Below, piece after piece: positions 24,561-35,700 of a stretch of DNA of 64,000 bases. A program made the position numbers and the translations under genes. Position 1 is the first letter of the stretch; the number at the start of each line of letters is the position of its first letter. The notes under the pieces were generated by a model. That model searched no databases and was not told the origin of the DNA. It was given only the letters and a program-made list of their open reading frames with translations. The stretch spans positions 27,828,580 to 27,892,579 of the forward strand of contig NC_088678.1 of assembly GCF_950023065.1 (NCBI RefSeq). The letters run 5' to 3'. This stretch comes from Planococcus citri (taxonomy: Eukaryota; Arthropoda; Insecta; Hemiptera; Pseudococcidae).

Positions 24561-26208
24561 AGTACTGTCGAGAGAGTAGAGAGAGAGAGGATTAAAAAAA
24601 ATGAACCTCCGAAAAAAAACAACTGTTAAACGAAATACCCGCAATAGAAAGTTTAGAAGAAAATTGCGTGAAAAATATAAAAAAGATTACCACGCGTTCG
24701 TCTCATCCGCGAAAAACACTCGCAGCTATAAAGTTTTATTTACAAAACGACATTGTCGTCGAAATGTATCATTTTTTTCGGTCGTTCTCTTACTTACTCT
24801 ACACACCTCCGGCTGCTCTTCCTACATGTAGTTTAAAAACTGCGCTAGTTATTTGGTATGTAAAGCCTTGGCGTGAAATTTCAACCATGTCCTAGACCCT
24901 CTTTATTACACGTGTGATGTACCATACGTATTATAGAGCTACCTACGACTATACGAGTACGTACGTGTGTAGAAGATGTCGAACGGTCGACTTTTCTTCT
25001 TTTCCTCTCTCATTCTTTTTTAAACTTCGCAGCCGCGTGTCTTTTAAAAACCCAACAGCCAAAGAGCTAGGTGTATGTGTATGTAAATACGATATTTTTC
25101 CTCGAGAACCTTTAACACGCGTGTAGTTCATTTTTCACCAGTACAACTGTTTTTGAATCGTAATCTATCACCTGCCGTTTAGTTCACGAGACTCGCAAAT
25201 CGTATCAATCATCGCAATTCCTGCAGGCCCGGCCGGTGTCGGTGTCGACGCCGACGCCTTTACACCATAATACAGACTGCTGGAACTTTTCCAACAATAT
25301 CAGACGTGTGAAATGGCCTAATTCGTGACATTGATAACCATCGTGTTTACAGGCACAGACAGAAGAAAAAATTAATAATGGAAGATTGAATGCTGAAGGT
25401 TCGAATGCATTGCATGAGATCAGTGTTGCACACGTATTGTGGATGAATAATAATATGTACCTATGCAGATTCAGTTTCGACAGCTTGAAAAAAAATTGAA
25501 GCAATTTTTTTGTAATAGGGAAAACACACGGTGTGATGGAGCTATTTGAATCAGGGCGAGGGGGGTATTTAGGAAATCCAATTTTTCTCATCGTAAGCTC
25601 TGTTGACCCATACTCAATGTGAGAGAAGCGAGGAAAAATATTTTTATAGCCCTCCTGGCGCAGAAACCGTTGCATTAAACAAGGATGTGCATTCGCAATT
25701 TCACGAAATTCAAACCAACTAATATCCTCTAAATTCGCAACAAAATCGCTAGAATTTGGAAACTAATCCTCAGAAGTTCAAACTTATTGCACAAATTTAG
25801 ATGTCCAAGAATTTGTAGGAAAAGAAATCGAAATTCAGCATGAAATTTTGAAATTTAGGCCTAGCTCATTAATGTATTTTTGGACGCTGTTTCTATTTTT
25901 TCCTGTCAAGTGCAAAAATTGTATGAGAAAATTTTGAAACTTCATAATATGGATCTGGAGAATTTTCAATTTTTTTTTTCAAATTTGAGAGCTTATTTTA
26001 GGGTGTAAAATGTAAATTGCTTACATCAAAATTCGATGCCAAGATTCAAAATCAGGACACCTAACACTCCAACAATAATCATGGTATACATAGAACTTAC
26101 AAATTTTGAGTTTTTTTTTTTTTGCAATTTCGAGGCTTACAATGATGCTTAGGAGTTCGTATCTCAAAAGTAGATCGGAATCTCCTTCGAAAACGTCTGT
26201 ATTATGTA

Positions 26209-26731
26209 CAGTGAAAGCCGCTTAATGTTATCACGTTTGTCCCAGCCCAATATGATAAGATTAGGCGGCTGATAATACAAACCGATCAAAAAAGAAGTGA
26301 ATTTTTTTGACAAACATTTTTACAGTGTTTATTTTGACATACTTTACAAACACATTCTACCTCTAAAAAGTGCAATACCTAGTGCAATAACAGTCATTGA
26401 ACTAAAATTTTGTAAAAATTGCCAGAAAAAGTGTTAAAAATAGGTTGAAACTTCAAAAAACTAGAAAAAAGTACATACGAGTACCTACATATTAAAAATG
26501 ATGTCAATCAGAAAAAAAATTCTGAAATTTCAGAAAAATTAGGCAAAATCAAAAGTGTTAAAAACATTTAAAAACTACATAAAAACACAAAAAAATCCAT
26601 TAAAATCAGCTAAAAATGATAACATTATCCGATGCTCCGATCACAATAACCAATGGAATTTCTATGGAATTAGATATAAAAGATCGGGACCGAACAATTT
26701 TGATAACATTAAGCGGTTGCAGCGTTCACTG
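26209..26731. mobile_element. pogo/Tigger-like MITE (left-arm copy)
   Basis: The left end starts CAGTGAAAGCCGCTTAATG and continues TTATCA; the right end reads on the minus strand CAGTGAACGCTGCAACCGC, then TTAATGTTATCA, so the TIRs align with a small insertion. TA flanks both sides. The 523-bp interior has no transposase. The CCGCTTAATG core links it to the element at 5,591-6,424. Confidence 0.75.
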
Positions 26732-29341
26732 TACATTCAACGACAAATTGTGCACGCCAAAAAAATGAAATAATGAACGACATAAAAAATACAAATTACA
26801 CATACAAAAATTCATTGATAAATAGCACGTCAAAGAAAACCAGTTCATCTACATGTAGGTACAGGGCAAGTAGTGCTTTTTTGCTTATCTGGGCAACAGG
26901 AGGAGATGGGAGTAATTTGGAGGATTTAAAATTTCACCAGAAAGTTTGTTAAAAGGTGACTTGGAAATATTAAGTGTGGTGGTTATTATCGACATAAATC
27001 TATTGGGGTGAGGATAGAAATATTCCCTAGAGAGTGAACATTTCTCATTAACCAGGTAGCTCAGAGTACACTTAGTAACACGAATCATCTAATGACATTA
27101 TCACATAATGTGTCCATTTTTACGTGAATAAAAACAGATATGAGACGATTTGTTTAAATAATATATTTACACAAATATCCCTGCAATGTAAGCCAAACAT
27201 AGTATATGAAGACTGGGTACTTAGTAAGGTTGCTAGGCTAGGGGTCTTAGGCCTAGTCCTACATCACAATGGTGATGAGCAGATTACGAGTCGGAGACTG
27301 ACAATAAGCAATAAAGCTTAACATCCCTCATGAATTAGTCAATATACCCGAGGATATACTTGACATTGTACTCATAAAGGATGAGCAAAGGAGGCACAAG
27401 TACCTCAAAACACTGTACACTTCACCCTACTCCTTTAGGCTCTCCTAATACTAAGGCCTGTTTAGGGGACACATTAAGAAAATACACTTTAAACTAGAGA
27501 CACTTACCCATGTCCGGAATCCAGGATAAATGCCCTGCGGTACCCCGCGAACACAACGATATAACGGGATCTCGAGTTAATATAAAATTACTTTAACCAT
27601 CTTTGAGTGGGCACTACTAATAACTCAAATAGTGGCTCGCCAGCCATAAGTACAATGTTTACCGAGTGACAGAGATGTAGCGGGCTCGAGATACTACATC
27701 CAAGTGTTTAGACTGCTCTAAAGTACTAGATGAAATCAAAAATAATTCTCAAAAATACGCAGAGGTGGTTATTTCATCTTATTACTATCCAAAAACTTCC
27801 GCAGTTATGAAAAATTACATATTTGACTCGATTTTTTCCATTATTAAAACTTTCCTTCTAAAAAATTTTAAAATCTGCATTTTTATCATTTTGAAACTTC
27901 AATGATTTTGTACATAGACTTCATGGGTGAATCTTCGTGTTGTCATGAATGCAACGATATGATTAAATGTTACAGAAAAAGATACAAGCGATAAAAAAAT
28001 TGTTTAGCCCATAGGAACGATTATCCACAACTGGTACTTTACCTTATAGGAAATCGAATTGTCGTTCAAATGTCCTGTAGTTCAAATCTCATTTTCTGTC
28101 GTGTCAATATATAGGCCAATTCCCCAATTCATTTTTAAAGTTTTGGCAAAATTTTAAAGTTTACAAATTTTTTCATGATATATTTTTTGAGTGAAGTTCA
28201 TCAACATGAATAATTCCTTCGATTCAACTCCCACATATCAACATAGTTTTGCATCATTCTGGAGGCTCCAGCGCATTATCAATTTTCTCCAGAGATTTCA
28301 AATTACTCTGGAATGGTCAAAAATGAACTTTAGCACCTATAACTTTAGTCAGTAATGATGAAGCACAAGGTGGTTATCGTAAAATTCCAGGGCTACCAGT
28401 TCAAAGTGAATTACTTACCTCTATGTAAAGTCTAGAAAAAGTGAAAAAATCAAATTTACTCATTTTATTAGCCTCACAGCGATTTGAATTTTCTGAAGAA
28501 ATTTGAAAATTTGCTAAAGGCTCCCAAAAGGTTGAATCGCGATTGTTTTCTAGTTGAATAATCGTGTAGGTACACACGTCAGACGACATCTTGTCGAAAA
28601 ACTGGCTCGTCATACAGGTACATTTTTTGGAAATTTGATTTTTTCGCATTTTCTGGAATTTAATATCTAATTGATCCAAAATTCAATTTTGAATCTCCTA
28701 CCCTACTGGAATTTCTCGATAGTGAGTCAAAATTCATTTTTGAGCTTTCCAGAGCGATTTGAAATTTCTGGAGAAAATTGAAAAATTTCTGGAGGCTGCA
28801 GAAAACCCAAAACTAGTAATAATTGATTCGTGGATGTTGAACATTGAAAAAATCATTTTACAAAAAAATTTATACGTAATGAAAAATTTTAAAAATTGCC
28901 CTTTAAACAGTTTTTTCGATCGCAATGAATGAACAATAATTATTACGTACATATATGAGATCGCTTAGACATTGACATAATTATGGATAACTATGGCTTT
29001 TCAAAAAAACAACACGTGTAGGTATAACGTGTACTTAATGAACATTTATCATTGTACACAACGCACACAACGTACACATCTGGGGAAAATATGAGATTAT
29101 TGTACATAGATTTTTTATTAATAAACTATACAAAATGTTGTGTGGATGAGGATAGTAAAAAAATCGCAAACATTAATTATTTACTGATCTGTTAACGTAC
29201 TTCCATTTGTTAAATTGAAATAAAAATTTCATTTGCAACGTACTCGTAGATAATTGAAAAAATGAAAAAACTTTGTGGATCCGCAGTAAGTAGGTAATAG
29301 TAACAATTGTTCATCGTGTTGTGTCTTAAAAATTTGTTAAC

Positions 29342-29816
29342 ATGTTGGCCAATCTCTCATACTTGTTATATTTGTACGTAATTATCATTAAATTAACATA
29401 TCCTATCCATAGCTACACAATTGAACAATATAACGCTTTCAAAGGGTAAGAATTGCAAATAAAATACACCTATAGGAAAATTTTCATTCGATTTATACAC
29501 TGTCACTAATTAATACCTATTTTTCAGTAAGCCTATTGAAAAAATGAGTCAACCCGAACGTGACAGAATATGCGACAACGTAGCTAAGAAAATAGGCTAT
29601 TCTGGTAAAGGATACAAATCGAGACTCTTCGATTGCAAAATTTGGTATGGAATTTCAGCACTTGATTTTGTTCAGGAAAAAGTATCCATGTGCAGCGGAC
29701 CCGGTGGTGATTTTATTTATGGCAGAGGACAAACGCAATTTGGCGTTTACCATTACTTAGGTGATCATTCTTCGACGTCGTGTTTCCCTAAAAATAATAT
29801 TTGTGGCCCTATATAA
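29342..29816 (+). CDS. Two-exon gene for a small secreted, cysteine-containing protein (left-arm copy)
   Basis: Exon 1 is 29,342-29,445 and exon 2 is 29,528-29,816, joined over an 82-bp intron with GTAAGA donor and TTTTTCAG acceptor. The joined frame encodes 130 residues. The ATG is preceded in frame by a stop 12 bases upstream, fixing the start. Residues 1 to about 24 form a signal peptide (LSYLLYLYVIII core, likely cut after the S of PIHS), so the product is predicted to be exported. The mature part has five cysteines (50, 71, 90, 120, 127), a GPGGD motif near 92-96 and a glycine/tyrosine-rich tail with GVYHYLG at 107-113. I recognise no family with confidence. The C-terminal half loosely recalls the end of T1-type guanyl RNases (G-x-D ... 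GV-x-H ... G ... C), but the catalytic Glu and Arg cannot be assigned. In a plant-feeding insect such a protein could be salivary, which is speculation. An identical copy lies inverted at 51,214-51,688. Confidence 0.72.
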
Positions 29817-31747
29817 GTTGGAAGATCTTAGTTGGTAAATTTTCAACAATTTTTTTCGATAGAATTTTCATTAATTTCAAAGGAGTTTTTTAAATTATAT
29901 TTCAATATAATTTCCCAATACAAGTTAATCATACACTAATAACATTATGGACTGATATTTTCTCAAGTAATATTCACACTTTTAAATTAAGCCGGCAAAT
30001 TTACATTCATTTTTACTTTCAAAAATTTGATCATCCAGATACGTAAATCGAACACCTCCTCCTAATAGGTACGTAATCTGAACGAAAGAATCAATCGAAA
30101 ATTTAAATACAACTCGAATTAAAAGTACCCCTTCGAGCAACACTACCAAAGTTGAAAATTGGATTCTTTCAAATTGATCCAGCATCGTGGAAATATTCGC
30201 TGATCCTACCGATATTGTAAAATCTTCATCGAAAAAAATACCCACCTCTCGAGTAAAAAAAGAAACAAAAAATATAAATGGAAAAAACACATCGCGATAA
30301 TTCCTCGGCATCTGCGAAACCTCGATAAGAATTCTATAAAACAATACCAACGATACGATATCCGAAAGGGAAAAAAAAGAATAAAAACAACTACTAATCG
30401 AATTTTCTTTCTATTTCGAAAATCGGCCAGTACAAAGCAAACAATATAGGTATAGTGGGAAAAATTGATGCAATTTTTCCACTAGGTAAGATTTTCAAAC
30501 GCCTGCGTAGGTAGGTAGGTATATAAGGTTCAATATAAACATAGGTAGGTATTTTTCAATATCAAAACAATGTACGAAATTTTCGGACAGAAATTTATTT
30601 CGTTTTGAAAAAAGGGAGAAAAAGAAAGAAAAGAAAAAAGATAGGTGACTTTTGTACGCGTAGTTGTACGTATACGGTGTATAAGCATTTAAAAAAGAAA
30701 CCTAATTTAGAAATCCATGTTCGCATCGTGAAGGTCGCATTTTTTCAAATTCGCTACACATTTATATAGTAAATATTTACACGATAAGACGAATGGGATA
30801 ATCCGACCTTATGTTCTGGCGATTTTCGAGTATCTGTTTTAAAATAACATAGACAGTAGACATAGGCTACACATTCGACGAAATATTTTTCCATTATTTT
30901 TCTACGTCGTCTTTTCAAATCAACAGTAGCTTGAAACTGACAGCGAAATGAAATCTTATGGTGTATCAAAATCATACACATTTATATTTTAGTTATTTAG
31001 GTGGGTGTTGGTAAATGGTAAATGTCGAAAATTGAAATTGTATTTTTTTTCGCACCGCTTGGTACATACGTTCGAACAGATGCAATTTGATTTCGCGGTG
31101 TATCCCTCCACCTCTCACCATCCTGTCTCATTTTCCCTTCTCGTAAACGCAAACTTTTCCATGGCATTTCATCCAACTACATTATAAGTGGAAGTACACG
31201 CTCGGTACACGTAAACTGCGTATACATTAACAACACTACAGAGTAATGTGTTTGAAAGGTACACGCTTCGGGTAGTCCATCTTCATTACATTCAAGTACC
31301 CCTTCGTTTTTTTTTACCCTGGTAATTGCGTTAATTAAACGTTTTTTTACAGCTCTAGCTGAGCTTGCAAATGAGCATTAAATCTTTAACGCTGTGTTAA
31401 AATGTCAAAATGCTTTCAATACTCGTTCGCATCACATGTAGCGGCAATAATTTAATTACGGAAAGGTTATACCCGTACTGCAAAATGAAATTTGCACCGA
31501 TATGTAGCTGTGTACCTAACTGAGAGACAGAGAGACAAAAAGTAAGAGGGAAAAAAAGACCAAGCTCTGTACCTACCTATGTTATGTAGTACGTATGTTA
31601 CTCGAAAAACAGTAATTTAACAAGTGCTCTGATAATTTACACGAGTAGGTGTGTTGGTGTTATATGTACACAGATGGAAATGGTGACGGGGTGGGAATAA
31701 ATAACGGTGCCGTTTTCATATGCAATAACAACTGAGTAGTACATATA

Positions 31748-32290
31748 TGTGTACTTCTACATCACAAGGGCCCACTTTGTCGATTTTAGTTTAGGAGATA
31801 TTAACCAAAACGTGTAAGAAAGTCGATTTTGACAAAATTGGTGTTTTCACGGTTTTGGGTACCCCTAACCTGGGTACATCACATGCCATTCGCGGATTTT
31901 TGATACCATGACTTTTTACAGACTTACAGCACTAAAAGCGAAAAAAGAAAAAGGGCCCATGTTGTCGATAACCGGTTTTTCATAATGTTCTCCCTCCAAC
32001 AACCGCATGAAACCACCTGAAACATGTTCGTTAAGAAAGGGCCCACTTTGTCGATACCAAGCATTACATTATTTTTATTTTGGCCAAGTTTTGCATATTA
32101 TGTGAGGGCGCATACGGAAAGGGACAATACAACCAAAAATGAATAAATATTTTTTTCCAGAAATTGTTGTAGAAACTCTTTGTGTCTTTAAGAATCGAAT
32201 GGAACCTTCCAAACCCTCCAATAACTCCTATTTTCATCGAAACTTTTTGTTTTTTTGTGAAGCATGCTTGAATTTATTACTCACAAAAGT
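31748..32290. other. 543 bp between the left arm and the scaffold gap, with three GGGCCCA-TTGTCGAT motifs
   Basis: This is the end of the left contig. GGGCCCACTTTGTCGAT occurs at 31,768 and 32,039, and GGGCCCATGTTGTCGAT at 31,953. Close variants lie in the left arm at 18,306, 18,488 and, inverted, 20,076-20,092. No gene was recognised. Confidence 0.7.
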
Positions 32291-32490
32291 NNNNNNNNNN
32301 NNNNNNNNNNNNNNNNNNNNNNNNNNNNNNNNNNNNNNNNNNNNNNNNNNNNNNNNNNNNNNNNNNNNNNNNNNNNNNNNNNNNNNNNNNNNNNNNNNNN
32401 NNNNNNNNNNNNNNNNNNNNNNNNNNNNNNNNNNNNNNNNNNNNNNNNNNNNNNNNNNNNNNNNNNNNNNNNNNNNNNNNNNNNNNNNNN
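32291..32490. other. Scaffold gap of exactly 200 N
   Basis: Two hundred undetermined bases. Gaps of fixed round length mark a scaffolder join of unknown true size rather than a measured distance. The join separates the left contig from the contig carrying the sushi gene and the right arm. Confidence 0.98.
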
Positions 32491-32588
32491 ATCCGAATTT
32501 GAGCAAAACGAATAATTGACGCATATGAATAATTCATTCGTCTTTTTTAAATTAAATAATCGACTATTATCAAAACTTTTCCACTCAC

Positions 32589-32793
32589 TTAGGTAACTTT
32601 TGAGGTCTCCAGTGGCCATCCACACAAGTAGCTCCGACCGGACCTCCTTCCAAGACGTATCCTTTATCACATTCGTAGACTACTTGTCTATCATTGATGA
32701 CTTTCTTGACATAAGGTCGATAATCGTAATTACCCATGCTCCCTACCAGCAGTATTTTCCCATTATCAATGGTTCCCGGATAAGGGCAATATT
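32589..32793 (-). CDS. Sushi gene exon, CCP module 8, split before its last cysteine
   Basis: A 205-bp exon, acceptor TGTTTCAG, donor GTGAGT, phase 1 in and phase 2 out. It begins YCPYPGTIDNGKILLVG and ends GHWRPQKLPK, so only three cysteines are encoded; the fourth must be the first codon of the next exon. That exon is not found in the 98 bp before the gap. It is the only asymmetric exon of the eight. Confidence 0.92.
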
Positions 32794-35700
32794 CTGAAAC
32801 AAATCAACTCATTTTAGAATCATTTTATAAAACACAAAAAAAATTCAAGAACTTATTTTCTATACAGCGTAAAAACTGACTTTCTACACATAAAGGCACT
32901 TCGGAAGACCAATTTCCATATTTACATTCGGTTGTTTTGTTCCCCAGAATGGTATACCCGTCGAGGCATTTAAACCTTGCCTTGGTACCGTGTTCCATTT
33001 TAGGCGCAATTATCATACCATTCTCCGGAGTCTTGGGCAAATGTTTACATCGAGCTGAAAATTGAACAAGATTGTTAGAAAATATTTCAAGATACTTACT
33101 CGTCGTAGGTATCTTGAAACATATCTATTGTTTTTTATTTTTATCTCGCGGTATGAGAAAAGGAATAGTATAAGAAATATAGTACCAGGTTGACATTTGG
33201 GTATATAAGACCAAGTGCCATTATTACATACAACAGGAATCGTATTGTTCGATGACTCGTAACGATTGTCACACTCGACGAAAACTTGAGTGGCATGTTT
33301 CACGATAGATATTTCAATAAGCGAAGGTTTCACCGCCGTTGCGCTAGAATTATGCTCACTCTCGTAACCACTGTCGTCTATAGAGACGACAAGTCTGCCA
33401 TGTTGAACTTTAGGTACGATACAAGGAGCTGCAAAAAAATAATCTCGCCTTAGTTAACGCGCCCTCGTCATCGTCGCGAGCAGAAGGTTATATAAATCGA
33501 ACCGTCGTCTTACTAATACATTTTACAGTCTGGCCATCAGTATATTACCTAAGCATAGAGGAGGCGGGTATCTCCATTTGCCATCATTTTGACACACTGT
33601 CGACGCATTGCCCACCATTAACATACCGTCGTCGCATCGAAATATAATACTAGCTCCTAGACCAGTGCCCGCTTCCAAATTCTCCATCCAACCATTATGA
33701 AGGATACCGGGTGGACCGCAATTGATTTCTAAAAAACACGTTACATACAAGTCAACAAAACGATGGCCAGACGTGTAATAAAAAAATGAAATGAAAGAAA
33801 AAAAAACTAAAAACAACATCGAAATTCATATTTCTCATTCCAAACCGCGAAAATTATTTCCGACTCGAAAGCCGCGAATAATTTCACCGAACAGAACCGA
33901 CTTTCGTCGACGGATGTCAACTTTATTAAAATTCTCACAACTTTTAACGTAGTATTTCTACTATAAAAGTTAACGTTTGGCCAACTTCCCGTATAGTACC
34001 AAGTTTTGAAAAAAAAAAAAGTTTGCCGCCAAATAAAGACTAATAATTACTTAGTTCGAAGCTTTTGCCGTTCTACGTAAATTATTCTTATTAATTTTTT
34101 TCCTCCTACGAGCTCGCCGAGTTCATAAAAATGAATTTTCAAACAGTCACATACCTCATTATTTGTTTCTTAATTAAAATTGTGTCTCTGTTCGACTCAT
34201 TTAACGCCATTTTGTAAACTTATAAAAAAGTTGCAGTTTCTTAAAATCTTTCAACTTTGGAATTCATTAAAACGCGAGGTATGATTTTAAAATAATACGC
34301 AGGTAGTGAAAATGAATGCGAAATTATAAATTTGTAATTTTATAACAAGTTGGAATGAAAAATTCTGCCAAGCTGCACTCGCTAATGCGTTTCCGACTTG
34401 GTGAAAATACGAAAACGTCGCGTACTAATTCAGACATGCTCCAGAGAACATCTGAACTTTTCCACCGATCTACTGCAATTGACTTGATTAAAAATTTAGA
34501 AGTAGAAGGGAGGTAGTCTACAATAGTTTACAAAATGACAGCCAAAAAGTGCTCCACACGAATCTAATTTGATTGAACTTTTGTAACAAAAAAAATTGTG
34601 AGACTTTTCAGTGAAATTTTGAAAGTGTCCCCGCTCTTATTTTGAGTAAAAATGAACGATTCGTAGAATTATTCAAAGCTGACTTCACGACCTTTCAAAA
34701 TGAGTAATAATTTTGCAATAAATTCAAATATTTCGAGCACAATGTTTTTTGAGTTTTTTCGAAAAATTTTGAGGCGAAAATTGGGTCATGACTTTCAGAA
34801 TTTTGGATGAAGTAAGCGAAGAAGCATCCATGATTTAAAATTTTCAGTGAAGAGGAGACTTCATCTCTAAATATTTTTTGAAAAACGCTTTTCAAAGTTT
34901 TCAAATGCCGTTTTAATTTAAAGTACATACATAAAAAAAAATTGAAAAAACCAAGAATTTTCAATTTTCCTCTCTTAAGAGCACGAGCACCCCCTCACCC
35001 CTCTATCCACCTTGGGTTCAAAATACTTCTAGAGTGCTAAAAAGAAAATTTTTGATTCTCTGTCAAAATTTCAACTAATGATAGGTCTCATGAGACCCAC
35101 TGGAAATCATGACATAACTTTCGGTTCAAAATTCTTCAAAATTGCTCAATAGAAGTTTTGACTGACAGAAATTTTTGATTTTCTGCTACAATTTCAGCTC
35201 ATTTCTGATCAGTTCCATGACAACTTTTCTAAGAAACTCGAAAATCAAGACTCAATTTGAGCTCAAAATACTTCTAGAGTGTTCGAAAGAAATTTTTGAT
35301 TCTCCGTCGAAATTTCAACCCATTATGATAGGTTCCATGTTGCTTTAAAAAAATAAAAATGAAAAAAAAAACCTGAAAATCTTGATCAAAAACTTTGGAC
35401 TCAAAATTCTTTAGAATGGCTCAAAAGAAGTTTTGACAGAAATTTCTGAGTTTTTTGCCACAATTTCAATCCATTATGATGAATTGATGAGGTCCATGCC
35501 ATCTTTTTAAAAATCCTAAATACAATGTCACAATGATGGGCTCAAAACTGTTAAAAAGTATTCAAAACAGTTTTGATAGCAGTTTTTGATTTTCTGCTAG
35601 AACTATAACAAATTTTGATGGATCTCATGGCACCATTTCAATCACATCAAAAATCATGACCCAATTTTGGGCTAAAAATTCTTCAAAAGTGTCAAATGCA

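Larger units (their letters stand above)
17030..31747. repeat. Left arm of a very large, apparently perfect inverted repeat
   Basis: Every feature here has a reverse-complement partner in 49,283-64,000 with paired coordinates summing to exactly 81,030, from 31,747/49,283 at the inner edge to 17,030/64,000 at the window end. The inner edge is sharp: after TAGTACATATA the left copy continues TGTGTACTTC while the right copy (read on its minus strand) continues AATACATAC. All open frames checked are identical in length and translation between arms. The outer edge lies outside the window. Confidence 0.97.

Noticed and set aside
24601..24831. 76-codon basic frame with a KRNTRN...RRKLREK start
   Set aside because: No domain, conserved partner or splice evidence; the lysine/arginine content follows from the A-rich sequence.
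25205..25675. 156-codon minus-strand frame as a gene
   Set aside because: The longest frame in the arm, but its start overlaps a dispersed repeat (TTTCTGCGCCAGGAGG) and no domain or splice partner was recognised; it could be revisited with transcript data.
30754..31187. Short opposing frames as a gene pair
   Set aside because: Neither has a domain, signal peptide or intron; identity between arms reflects only the large duplication.
32139..32670. Open frames running through the N gap
   Set aside because: They consist mostly of undetermined residues and have no supporting sequence.
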